A stretch of DNA of 64,000 nucleotides from Bacteriovoracia bacterium (GTDB lineage: Bacteria > Bdellovibrionota > Bacteriovoracia > Bacteriovoracales > Bacteriovoracaceae), in the NCBI GenBank assembly GCA_030431635.1, contig JAUIIL010000007.1, positions 1 through 64,000 on the forward strand. Direction: 5' to 3'. The first letter of the stretch is position 1. Each line of letters opens with the position of its first letter. A program made the position numbers and the translations under genes. Positions 16,874 through 25,858 of the stretch are shown here, piece after piece. Under the pieces are notes generated by a model. The model worked only from the letters and a program-made list of their open reading frames with translations, searched no databases and was not told the origin of the DNA.

Positions 16874-17728
16874 ATGAACCTAGAGCTTAAAAGCATCGAA
16901 AGCTCACTTCAAAAATTTTTTGAAGAAGACGACCTGAGCCGTCATTTTGCCTATATATCTAAACTTCCAGCTGATGAAGTGACCTGTTGTTTAAAATTTA
17001 AAAGCGATATGCTTGTTGCTGGACTTCCTTATTTTTTTGAAACTTTTAATTACCTCTTAACTCAGAAACGTGATTTTTCAGAATTAAAAAACCTTGAATC
17101 TCATGCTGTAAAAAAAGAAGATAAGGTTGAGTTAAAGTTTAAGCTTCCTTTTTGTATTGCCCTAACGGGGGAGAGAATTGCTCTGAACCTTCTTCAGCAC
17201 GCAAGCTCTATCGCTACTTATACTCATCAATTTGTAGAGAAAGCGAAAGAGAAAAAAATTAGCATTATTGATACGAGAAAAACTCTTCCAGGTCTTAGAA
17301 GTATCGAAAAATATGCAGTGACTATCGGTGGGGGACAAAACCACCGCTATGGCCAGACAGACATGTGGATGATTAAAGATAATCACAAAACTTTCTTTGG
17401 AGGGCTTAAAGAAGCCTTTGATTTTTTCCGCTCGTTAAATCAATTCTATACTCCAATCCTGGCCGAAATTCATGATTTGAATGAGCTAAAAGTGGCCGTC
17501 GAGCTTGGTATAAAACATGTTATGCTTGATAACTTTCTTCCCAAAGAGATTGAAGAAGCATTAAAAATAAAGCCTTCAGGGATGACCTTTGAAGTCTCAG
17601 GCGGAATTCGTTTAAGTACTATTGATAATTATTTAATTGAAGGGATTGATGCCATTAGTATTGGAGCATTAACATATGCAGCTCCTCAAGTTGATGTATC
17701 GATGAAGTTGGGCATTTATGAACGATAA
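16874..17728 (+). CDS. nadC: Nicotinate-nucleotide pyrophosphorylase (carboxylating)
   Basis: NadC converts quinolinate and PRPP to nicotinate mononucleotide in de novo NAD synthesis. The conserved blocks are ALTGERIALNLLQHASSIAT, DTRKTLPGLRSIEKYAVTIGGGQNHR (with the substrate-binding Arg and Lys residues), MIKDNH, and the C-terminal VMLDNF and FEVSGGI. The 284-residue length is normal. GAGGT precedes the ATG. It overlaps nadB by 11 bases. nadA is not in the window. Confidence 0.96.
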   Translation: MNLELKSIESSLQKFFEEDDLSRHFAYISKLPADEVTCCLKFKSDMLVAGLPYFFETFNYLLTQKRDFSELKNLESHAVKKEDKVELKFKLPFCIALTGERIALNLLQHASSIATYTHQFVEKAKEKKISIIDTRKTLPGLRSIEKYAVTIGGGQNHRYGQTDMWMIKDNHKTFFGGLKEAFDFFRSLNQFYTPILAEIHDLNELKVAVELGIKHVMLDNFLPKEIEEALKIKPSGMTFEVSGGIRLSTIDNYLIEGIDAISIGALTYAAPQVDVSMKLGIYER

Positions 17729-19295
17729 GAGTTTTGATGTTCTTATCATTGGAACTGGAGTGGCTGGGCTTTCAGCAGCTCTTAAACTCGCCAAAGAGAA
17801 TCTCTCTATTGCTATTGTCACAAGGCAAGAAAAACCCAAATACACGAACACTTTCTGGGCCCAAGGAGGGATTATTTATCCCCAAGAAAAAAATGCAGGG
17901 ATAGAGAGCTTAGTTCAAGATATCAATAATGCCAGTGCTCATACCTCTAATTTAGAAGCCGCCCATTTGCTTGCAACCCGTTCTGAGCAAATCTTAAAAG
18001 AAGTTTTATTAGAAGAAGCCAACACTCAGTTTGCTCGCTCTGAAACAGGAGAACTACTTTTTACGAAAGAGGCAGCTCATTCAATTGAGAGAATTATTTA
18101 TAATGGAGATCATACGGGTAAAGAAATTGAGCTCTCACTGTTAAACTTCATTTCTAATAAAGATCGCTTTCCTAACATCACTTTTCTGACAGCTCATACA
18201 GCCATTGATTTAATTACTCCTAATCATCATGGAGTAAGCATTAGGCAAAGATACGAAGAAAATAAAATTTTAGGGGCTTATCTTTTTGATCAGAAAAAAG
18301 CTGAGGTTATTAAAGTTCTCTCAAGAGTTACTGTTTTAGCAACCGGTGGAATCGCAGCCCTATATCAACACCATACAAACTCAGATGGTGCTAGAGGTGA
18401 TGGTCATGCCATGGCCTACAGAGCTGGGGCCCAAGTGATGAATATGGAGTTTATTCAATTTCACCCAACAAGTTTCTACCATCGTTCAACGCAAAGACGT
18501 TTTCTCATGTCTGAAGCAATGAGAGGAGAAGGGGCCATCCTTAAAAACTCAAGAGGTGAAGCTTTCATGGAGAAGTATCACCCTGACAAAGAGCTTGCGC
18601 CAAGAGATGTCGTTAGTCGTGCTATATGGTCAGAGTTGATTCGGTTAAAAGATGATTGTGTTTATTTGGATATGACTCATAAAGAAAAACAATGGCTTCA
18701 AGAAAGATTTCCAAGTATTTATGAATACTGTCTTAAAAAAGGTGTTGATATCTCACAAGAGCTGATTCCTGTTGTTCCAGCTGCTCACTACACTTGTGGT
18801 GGTGTGAAGGTTGATTTAGATGGAAGAACAACCTTAGGGAATTTGTACGCTGTTGGTGAAGTTGCTTGTAACGGACTTCACGGCGCTAACCGTTTAGCTT
18901 CGACTTCTCTTCTTGAAGGTCTCACTTTTGGTTATATCGCAGCCGAAGACATTATTAAAAAAATTGAAAGTTATCCTCTATATGAAGCCTCAAAAATTAA
19001 GGACTGGAGCTTATCTAAGCAAGCAACTGACATGGCACTAGTCGAACAAGACTGGCAAACTCTTAAACAAACGATGTGGAATTACCTTGGTATTATCCGT
19101 TCTAGAAATAGAATAGGCAGGGCCAGGGCCATGCTGAGAGAACTCTCATCTCAAGTTCAAAAATTTTATAAGGATGTAAAATTACATGATGAACTCATAG
19201 GCCTAAGAAACGCTGTGGAAGTTGCTTACATGGTCCAAAAGGCTTCTGAAAAAAATAATGAGTCCATTGGATGCTTCTATCGCCTTGATGAATAA
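17718..19295 (+). CDS. nadB: L-aspartate oxidase
   Basis: NadB oxidises aspartate to iminoaspartate, the first step toward quinolinate. The FAD-binding GTGVAGLSAALKLA lies at the N-terminus. Other blocks are FWAQGGI, the ATGG FAD segment, GDGHAMAYRAGAQVMNMEFIQFHPT, and active-site PVVPAAHYTCGGVKVD. The C-terminal FAD contact is HGANRLASTSLLEGL, followed by the helical succinate-dehydrogenase-like tail. The 525-residue length fits. It overlaps nadC, so quinolinate synthesis and use are co-expressed apart from NadA. Confidence 0.96.
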   Translation: MNDKSFDVLIIGTGVAGLSAALKLAKENLSIAIVTRQEKPKYTNTFWAQGGIIYPQEKNAGIESLVQDINNASAHTSNLEAAHLLATRSEQILKEVLLEEANTQFARSETGELLFTKEAAHSIERIIYNGDHTGKEIELSLLNFISNKDRFPNITFLTAHTAIDLITPNHHGVSIRQRYEENKILGAYLFDQKKAEVIKVLSRVTVLATGGIAALYQHHTNSDGARGDGHAMAYRAGAQVMNMEFIQFHPTSFYHRSTQRRFLMSEAMRGEGAILKNSRGEAFMEKYHPDKELAPRDVVSRAIWSELIRLKDDCVYLDMTHKEKQWLQERFPSIYEYCLKKGVDISQELIPVVPAAHYTCGGVKVDLDGRTTLGNLYAVGEVACNGLHGANRLASTSLLEGLTFGYIAAEDIIKKIESYPLYEASKIKDWSLSKQATDMALVEQDWQTLKQTMWNYLGIIRSRNRIGRARAMLRELSSQVQKFYKDVKLHDELIGLRNAVEVAYMVQKASEKNNESIGCFYRLDE

Positions 19296-19370
19296 TCACT
19301 ACTTAACTTTCTGCGTTTAAAAAAATTTCACGAATTTCTGCGTACGGCAAAGGCCTCTAACTAACAGTTT

Positions 19371-19431
19371 CTTACATCAGTTGTAAGGCGATAAGAAATC
19401 ATTACACTCTCAACTAATTCTTTTGTGAGAG
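19371..19431 (+). other. Two hairpins in the 177-bp gap before the giant AAA+ gene
   Basis: CTTACA (19371-19376) pairs perfectly with TGTAAG (19382-19387) over loop TCAGT, and CTCTCA (19407-19412) pairs with TGAGAG (19426-19431). A direct repeat TTTCTGCGT occurs at 19308 and 19335. No terminator T tract follows, so they may be leader structures of the gene at 19473. I see no convincing promoter. Confidence 0.35.
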
Positions 19432-19472
19432 GGAGAAGTTTTTACATTTTTAATTTTTTAAAAGGATGAGAT

Positions 19473-22400
19473 GTGAGAGTTTTTTCCCTATTCGCAGTTG
19501 CGTTGCTGTGCGCATTTTCTAGCTATTCAAGTGAACCGACTCCTAAGGAAATTGAGGTTATTAATCTTTTAAAGAAAACAGATTTTCTTTTGAAAGAAAC
19601 TGTCCAGTCTGATTTTGCCGTTAGAGTCTCTAAATTTAAAACTCCTCAGGAACTAATAAAGGTTCTAGATAGGGCCATTGAATATTTACAAGAAAACCTT
19701 CCTGCTGAATCTAAAGTTCATAACGACATCGTAGTAGGACGATTATATGCCAATACTATTTCGCTATTAATTGCAGGAAGAGGTAGAGAGCGTTTTCAAG
19801 ACCATAAAAACGTTTGGTATTTAAATAACAAAGAAGGCCATTCAGGATTTGATGAATTAATGGATGTTATTTCAAGGGGTAAACTGGATAAGACTCTTAA
19901 GAGAGGGATGATCGATATTGTTAAAAGAATCGATCCAAAAAACTTTAAAATAATGGGAGAGATCCCTAATAAGACAAGTGGATTTATCACTGCTTCTATT
20001 GTGGAGGATATTTTAGAGGCCCTAGAGCAGTCAAATGTTGTGCCAGAGTACACAAATCTTTACGAAGGTATTCACTACGATAAAAAAATGAAAAATGGCA
20101 TTGAAACAACTCGCGCCGTAACCAAGATAACGAACTTACCAACAAAACAAGAAAAAGAATTTAAAGAAAAACCATATTATAAAAATGCCCAAAGAAAGAA
20201 AAAAACATTTGAGCAAATACTTAAAGAAGCCAACTTTATTGACACACTTCCGGCCAATATTAATTTTTATAAAAGATCGGTTGAAATCTATAACAGTGAA
20301 GGTAAAAAGTTTCCACATCCTATTGGAAGAGAGGATTCTTTAAAAAGAATCGTGGATATTCTTGCTAGGCCTAATAAAGCTCATATTGTTCTGACTTCTA
20401 AAATAGGAGTGGATAGAGGAGGAGTTATTCAGCTTCTATCGGATGCATTAATTAATAGAACTTATGTTCTTGCTGATGAAATGACACCAATAGTACTTGA
20501 AATAGACCCATTATATTTAATGGCCCAAGGGGGACCAAGTAAAATCAATACAATTCTTAATAACCTTTCTAGTAAAACAAATAGAAGAGTGGTTGCGTAT
20601 TTTGATGAATCACAGGTAACCCCTGATGTGAATAAAGAAACAATGAAATCATTTCTATCAGAATCTGTTTTAAGCAGTGATGATTCAAAAGTTCAGTATA
20701 TTTTCTCTTTAACCTCAGCGGACTCTAGAAAATTTTTAGATGATGCTTCCTTTGCTTCAAGAATGGAAGAAGTTTACTTGAAAGAACTAGATAAGGATCA
20801 GAGTAAGCAATTAATAAGAGAAAACTTTGAACCAATGTGGAAAGCACATTTTAAGTTAGGAGATTTGAAGTTTAATCAACTTGAAGATGAAGCACTGGAA
20901 TTTGCTGCCAGAAATTTTAAATATGAAAATCCAAATACTGTTCGTTCAAAGGCCATGAGTGAACTTTTTGAAGGGGTTATTGCTCACAGAAGAAGAGTAC
21001 TTAGGGCGGAAGGATATGAAGGTAGTTTTGATATCTCTATTGATAATATAAGAGATTATTTTAGTGATAAATTTAATCAAGACTTAATTCCAGGGAGCGA
21101 AAAATTTAATAGTGCTTTTGAAAGACGCTGGGATGACTTTCAAGCTGTTTATGGTGGTAACGAAGGTTTTAAAGAAGAACTCAGAGAACTTCTTTATTTG
21201 CACTTTTCCGATCCTGATAAAAAACAAATGACTTCAACTATCGTTTTTGGGCCTCCTGGAGCAGGTAAATCTTATGGGGCCCAAAAAATTGCAGATGCTT
21301 ATTTTGATGGAGCCGTTTTGGAGTTAAATGGAGCAGATTTTAAAAAGCCATCGGATGTGAATAAAATTACTGGTTCACCTCCGGGATATGTGGGATCAGA
21401 ACAACAGCGCTCTGTCTTTACTAAGTTTATTAAAGAAAACCCAAATGGTGGAATCATACTGATAGAAGAAGCAGATTATATCCACCCAGACATTATGGAG
21501 CTTTTTACTAACATGATAACCAGTAAAGAGTTTAGGGATGCTCTTGGGAAAGATTATGATGTTGGTAAATATGTTCTTTGGTTAAACTCTAATATTGGGC
21601 AAGAGTATATGATCCCAACAGACTCAAAAAATAAGATGGATTGGTTTCAGTTTAATGTAAGACTCAACCAACTGACTCAAGAGAAGAAAATTAACGGCAG
21701 AGTCGTTCCAATGGTTAGATCTGATAAAAAAATGGAGATGATGAATAAATTTATGGCCGCCGTTGTAAATAACGGCAGAGTTGTGGGAAGTGCTAATAAC
21801 GAAGTCGATGAGAAAGTCTCTCAAGCTGCCCAAAAACAGAATAGAAGATACACTCCTTTATATACAATGCTCCCAAGTAAGGAAGAGCTAAATCAAGCAG
21901 CTCAAATGGTTTTCACTAGCTATAAAACAAAATTAAGCCTGGATTATAACATTGAGCTAGAGGTTTCAGAGAAAACACTTGAGCAGATTATTGATGTTGA
22001 GAATATGGAATTTGAAAAAGGTTACTCCTATGTTCAGGAAAGACTAGATACTTTTCTTTTTAATAAAGTCAATTTTCATAAATCAAAACAAGGAGCAAAA
22101 ATTTCTGTAGAGCTTAAACAAGAAAGAGCAGCTTCTCCTGTTGATAATAAAAACTTATTAGAGCTAACGATTGATAATAAACTCACTAAGTACGATCTTG
22201 GAAACATGCTTCCAGCTTTTGAAAATCAATGGGCAAAAAGTGATGAAATAAAAAACAATATCAAAAATCTTCCTAAGATATTAAGTCAGTATTTAATGGG
22301 AGATGAAGAGATCATTCTTGATATCCAGTCCCAATTAAAAAGACATGTTGTTGATTGGAATTCAAGACCTACAATCACTCTCTTAGGAACAACAGGAAAT

Positions 22401-24170
22401 GGTAAAACTCAAGCAGCGAAGGCCACGGCCAAAGCGGTTTTTGGTTCCTCAACTGCTTATAAAATTCTTCCAACGACAGATGTGGAAGAGTTTAACAGTT
22501 TTCTCAAAGGACAAGAGTTTAAAAACTGGATTGAATCTCGTATCCGCTCAGGTGGAGGAGTTATTGTTTTAGATGAGCTCTTATCAATTCAGCAGAATCC
22601 TCAAGCGAAACTCTATATGTTTAATAAGCTCTATAGTTTCCTTGATGAGGGATATATGACAATTCAAGGGAAGGAGTATGATTTAAGAGCTTTTATTCCA
22701 TTTATTACAGGAAATGCCATGCAAGAATTTTTTCAAGGCGTTCCAGATAACCCAGATGGTGAACAACTTGTTAAAAGAATAATTGAAAAGACTTCTAAAA
22801 AAGATATTGTTCAGTATTTTCAAAATTTTGGTTTTGATGCTCCTAAGATAGCAAGAATGGGGCTCATTAGACTTAAAGGACCTCTTGAGAAAGCAGTTGC
22901 CTATAAAATTGGAAACTTTCTTCTTCAAGACTCATTTGAAAGTATTCTCCATGGCTCTGGGATTTATGTTGATTTTACAGTAGAGCCTAAAGCTATTGAG
23001 CAAATAGTTGATAACTTCTCAACTATTTTACTTGGAATGAGAGACGTCAAAGAAGAGGCCCTTAATAAACTCATTCTCAATCCAATAGCGAGTATTATCA
23101 TTGATATGCCTCAAGTAAAAAAAGTAAAACTCGGCCTTGATAAGGAAGGTAAGTTCATTTGGTATGCAGATGAGAGAAGAATTATCCTTCAAAATGAACA
23201 AGTAACTGAAAAGTTAAATCAACAAAACTGGGTCTTTTTAAGTGAAGCTAAAAAAGAAGGCAATACAAAAGATTTTACTCTTCAGCTTGAAAATGTAAAA
23301 CCAAAAAGAAGAGAGATGACAAGGGCCATGAAAGAAACAACACGTATTCACGAGGTTGAAGGTCACTGGATGGTTGATTATCTTTTAAATGGAAAAAATG
23401 GGGCTGAGTCCATTAACCTTATTCCAGGGGAAGGTTACCTAGGTTATATGAGACCTAAGCCTAAAGCCCAAATTGATGTAAGCACTCTTTACACAGAAAT
23501 GAAAAACGTGATTATGCTTGAAGCTGGTCACCGTGCTGTTTTTCAAAGAGGAACCTTTGAATACGGAGGAGGCTCTAGTGGAAGACAGCGAGATCCAAAG
23601 TCTTCAGCGAGTGATGATTTAGGAAGAGTTGAAGAAGCCTTTAATCGTATTCTTTCTCAAAATATTTTTGAAGATTATGTTGAGTTTTCAAAACCAGCGA
23701 ATGTTTTTCTCTTTAAAGACACTCTTAGAATGATTGGGAAATACTCCGCTGACTATGTTATTGCCTATGGAAATGAAATAGGAGTTTCAGAGGGAATTAA
23801 TTCTGAGTTCACGAAAAAAATCCAAAGAGGTGAACAAGAGTTTCTCAACGAAGAAGAAATTGAGCTTTTTGTGAAGGAATTTCAACAAAAGCATAAAATG
23901 AAAAATCATGAAGAGCTTTTCTATGAAGCCATTATTTTTGCTATAGAAAAATATATGGATAGGGAAGACTTTGCTGATGAAGCTGCATTAAAAAAACTCA
24001 AGCTTCTTAAAGATTTTGCCTCTAGCCTTAGTGTTGAGATTAGAACAACAACGAGAAGACTTAACACTGCTTCTGCTGTTTATGAAAATCACAAGAGATT
24101 AGAGGAAAAATTACTCAAATCAAGAGCAAAATTTCTCCAAAATTCAGAGTGTAACAATCATTTCAAATAA
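19473..24170 (+). CDS. Giant exported ClpB-like AAA+ protein with C-terminal FtsH (M41)-like domain
   Basis: This 1565-residue protein starts (GTG, AAGGATGAG upstream) with a signal peptide, residues 1-20. Residues ~286-505 align with ClpB AAA-1, but the P-loop is destroyed (IGVDRGG where GVGKT is expected); an Asp-Glu remains at the Walker B site. Next is a ClpB AAA-2-like module: Walker A FGPPGAGKS (~593-600), pore loop GSPPGYVGSE and IILIEEAD. A third AAA+ module has GTTGNGKT (~972-979) and VIVLDEL. From ~1285 an FtsH-peptidase-like domain follows (KETTRIHEVEGHW, INLIPGEGYLG, SASDDLGRVEEA). Its zinc motif is HEVEGH, one residue longer than HEAGH. ClpB and FtsH are cytoplasm-facing, so a signal peptide is unexpected. 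Confidence 0.8.
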   Translation: MRVFSLFAVALLCAFSSYSSEPTPKEIEVINLLKKTDFLLKETVQSDFAVRVSKFKTPQELIKVLDRAIEYLQENLPAESKVHNDIVVGRLYANTISLLIAGRGRERFQDHKNVWYLNNKEGHSGFDELMDVISRGKLDKTLKRGMIDIVKRIDPKNFKIMGEIPNKTSGFITASIVEDILEALEQSNVVPEYTNLYEGIHYDKKMKNGIETTRAVTKITNLPTKQEKEFKEKPYYKNAQRKKKTFEQILKEANFIDTLPANINFYKRSVEIYNSEGKKFPHPIGREDSLKRIVDILARPNKAHIVLTSKIGVDRGGVIQLLSDALINRTYVLADEMTPIVLEIDPLYLMAQGGPSKINTILNNLSSKTNRRVVAYFDESQVTPDVNKETMKSFLSESVLSSDDSKVQYIFSLTSADSRKFLDDASFASRMEEVYLKELDKDQSKQLIRENFEPMWKAHFKLGDLKFNQLEDEALEFAARNFKYENPNTVRSKAMSELFEGVIAHRRRVLRAEGYEGSFDISIDNIRDYFSDKFNQDLIPGSEKFNSAFERRWDDFQAVYGGNEGFKEELRELLYLHFSDPDKKQMTSTIVFGPPGAGKSYGAQKIADAYFDGAVLELNGADFKKPSDVNKITGSPPGYVGSEQQRSVFTKFIKENPNGGIILIEEADYIHPDIMELFTNMITSKEFRDALGKDYDVGKYVLWLNSNIGQEYMIPTDSKNKMDWFQFNVRLNQLTQEKKINGRVVPMVRSDKKMEMMNKFMAAVVNNGRVVGSANNEVDEKVSQAAQKQNRRYTPLYTMLPSKEELNQAAQMVFTSYKTKLSLDYNIELEVSEKTLEQIIDVENMEFEKGYSYVQERLDTFLFNKVNFHKSKQGAKISVELKQERAASPVDNKNLLELTIDNKLTKYDLGNMLPAFENQWAKSDEIKNNIKNLPKILSQYLMGDEEIILDIQSQLKRHVVDWNSRPTITLLGTTGNGKTQAAKATAKAVFGSSTAYKILPTTDVEEFNSFLKGQEFKNWIESRIRSGGGVIVLDELLSIQQNPQAKLYMFNKLYSFLDEGYMTIQGKEYDLRAFIPFITGNAMQEFFQGVPDNPDGEQLVKRIIEKTSKKDIVQYFQNFGFDAPKIARMGLIRLKGPLEKAVAYKIGNFLLQDSFESILHGSGIYVDFTVEPKAIEQIVDNFSTILLGMRDVKEEALNKLILNPIASIIIDMPQVKKVKLGLDKEGKFIWYADERRIILQNEQVTEKLNQQNWVFLSEAKKEGNTKDFTLQLENVKPKRREMTRAMKETTRIHEVEGHWMVDYLLNGKNGAESINLIPGEGYLGYMRPKPKAQIDVSTLYTEMKNVIMLEAGHRAVFQRGTFEYGGGSSGRQRDPKSSASDDLGRVEEAFNRILSQNIFEDYVEFSKPANVFLFKDTLRMIGKYSADYVIAYGNEIGVSEGINSEFTKKIQRGEQEFLNEEEIELFVKEFQQKHKMKNHEELFYEAIIFAIEKYMDREDFADEAALKKLKLLKDFASSLSVEIRTTTRRLNTASAVYENHKRLEEKLLKSRAKFLQNSECNNHFK

Positions 24171-24221
24171 TAATAAGAGACTTAATTGTTGAGAATTCAA
24201 CATATTAGAGTCTTTTCAAAG

Positions 24222-24268
24222 ATTAGGATAAGTTTGACGGGGGGAGGACTTATCCTAATTTTCTTTTT
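24222..24268 (+). terminator. Rho-independent terminator after the giant AAA+ gene
   Basis: A perfect 12-bp stem (ATTAGGATAAGT / ACTTATCCTAAT) is followed by TTTCTTTTT. The 14-base loop contains GGGGGGAGG, a strong purine run resembling a Shine-Dalgarno sequence, which is unusual for a terminator loop. Confidence 0.85.
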
Positions 24269-24271
24269 CCA

Positions 24272-24301
24272 TTGGCCACACCGTGTTATCTAGAGTAAAT
24301 T
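24272..24301 (+). promoter_or_regulatory. Promoter of rimO
   Basis: TTGGCC and TAAATT are separated by 18 bases. The -10 ends 8 bases before the ATG at 24309, predicting a leaderless or nearly leaderless mRNA; no Shine-Dalgarno sequence is present. Confidence 0.4.
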
Positions 24302-24308
24302 CTCGCCT

Positions 24309-25700
24309 ATGCAAAATACGGTAAAATTTGAACACAAATCTCTTTATTTCAGCTCTCTAGGCTGCTCTAAAAACCTTGTCGATTCTCAGGTGATGTTAGG
24401 GCATTTAGGTTTGGATGGTTTTCAAATAACCCATGAACCAGAAACAGCAGAAGTTATTATCGTTAATACATGCTCTTTCATTGAAGCAGCTAAAATGGAG
24501 TCGATTGAAACTATTCTGGACTATGCAGATTATAAAAATCCTGAAATAGGTAATTGTAAAGCCCTTGTGATGTCTGGTTGTATGGCCCAAAGATACGCTC
24601 AAGATCTTGAAGACTCGATGCCTGAAGTCGATATGTTTATTGGAACTGGTGAGTACAACAAAATAGTTCCACTCTTAAAAGCTTTTGAAGAGGGAAGACT
24701 TGAGAAAAAATCTTTCGTTGAAATTCCTAAATTTATTCACACAGAGTTTGATCCCAGAGTCAACACCTCTCCTGGTTACATGGCATGGTTAAAAATTTCA
24801 GAAGGGTGTAACAGAAATTGCACTTTTTGTATTATACCAACGATAAGAGGGAGATTGCGCTCTCGAAGTATAGAGTCATTAGTTTCTGAGGCCAAGGTTT
24901 TGGCCGAATCAGGAGTTAAAGAGCTTAATCTTATTTCTCAAGACTTTTCTGACTATGGAGTTGATTTCTCTCGTGAGCAAAAAAAGAAAAATGGTGAAAA
25001 CCCTGAAATTTATAAACTCTTAAGTGCTTTATCAAATATTGATGAGATAGAGTGGTTGCGTATTTTTTATTTCTATCCTGATGATCTGACTGAAGATGTG
25101 ATGGATTTGATGGGGAAAAGTGAAAAAATTACGAAATACCTCGATATGCCTATTCAGCATTTTTCAGACAGTGTTTTAAAAAGAATGAATCGTAGAGCAA
25201 CCGGAGAGCTCATTAAACAAAAGATAAAAAAACTTCGTGAGAAAGTTCCAGGAATTATTTTAAGAACATCAGTTATCGTTGGTTTTCCAGGAGAGACTCA
25301 AGAGGACTTTGATTCTTTGTTGGATGGAATAAAAGAATCTCGTTTCAATCACCTTGGCGTTTTCAAGTATTCAGATGAAGAAGGAACTCCGGCTTTAAAG
25401 CTCGGCCCAAAAGTTGAACAAGATATTATTGATGAGCGTTTTGAAATTATTTATGAAGCTCAAAAGCAAATAGCAAGAGAACTCAACCAAGAGTATATTG
25501 GAAAAACGATTGATGTCCTTATTGAAGGGCCTCATGAGGAAACTGAGCTTCTGCTTCAAGGAAGGCACCAGGGACAGGCCCCAGACATTGATGGGAAAGT
25601 TATCATTAACGATGGCCAGGCCAGTGTAGGTGATATTGTGAAGGTTGAAATCACTGAAGTTCTAGACTACGACCTCTTAGGTCGAATTATTTCTCAATAA
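24309..25700 (+). CDS. rimO: Ribosomal protein uS12 methylthiotransferase RimO
   Basis: RimO is a radical-SAM enzyme with two iron-sulfur clusters that adds a methylthio group to an Asp of ribosomal protein S12. The auxiliary-cluster cysteines are Cys19 (SLGCSKNLVDSQ, the RimO-type start), Cys55 (NTCSFI) and Cys91. The radical-SAM cluster is Cys167-x3-Cys171-x2-Cys174. A C-terminal TRAM domain (about 395-460) completes the 463 residues. CSKNLVDS and the TRAM domain point to RimO, not MiaB. It sits between two giant exported proteins and has its own promoter, so a shared role with them is not implied. Confidence 0.94.
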   Translation: MQNTVKFEHKSLYFSSLGCSKNLVDSQVMLGHLGLDGFQITHEPETAEVIIVNTCSFIEAAKMESIETILDYADYKNPEIGNCKALVMSGCMAQRYAQDLEDSMPEVDMFIGTGEYNKIVPLLKAFEEGRLEKKSFVEIPKFIHTEFDPRVNTSPGYMAWLKISEGCNRNCTFCIIPTIRGRLRSRSIESLVSEAKVLAESGVKELNLISQDFSDYGVDFSREQKKKNGENPEIYKLLSALSNIDEIEWLRIFYFYPDDLTEDVMDLMGKSEKITKYLDMPIQHFSDSVLKRMNRRATGELIKQKIKKLREKVPGIILRTSVIVGFPGETQEDFDSLLDGIKESRFNHLGVFKYSDEEGTPALKLGPKVEQDIIDERFEIIYEAQKQIARELNQEYIGKTIDVLIEGPHEETELLLQGRHQGQAPDIDGKVIINDGQASVGDIVKVEITEVLDYDLLGRIISQ

Positions 25701-25858
25701 TTTCAAGCAGTTAAGCTGGTTAATGGGTATGTAAATTATACTCCAAAGACGTAGTTTTATTGAAAAATAACGCAATGCAGTGTATTCTTGGGCCAAGTTA
25801 TTTCAAATAATTAGAATTGATTTTAACAAAGTGATAAGTCTTTAAAGGTTTTTTAATA

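Noticed and set aside
19308-19343. Direct repeats TTTCTGCGT as an attachment site or CRISPR remnant
   Set aside because: Only two 9-base copies 27 bases apart, no integrase or cas gene nearby; chance is adequate.
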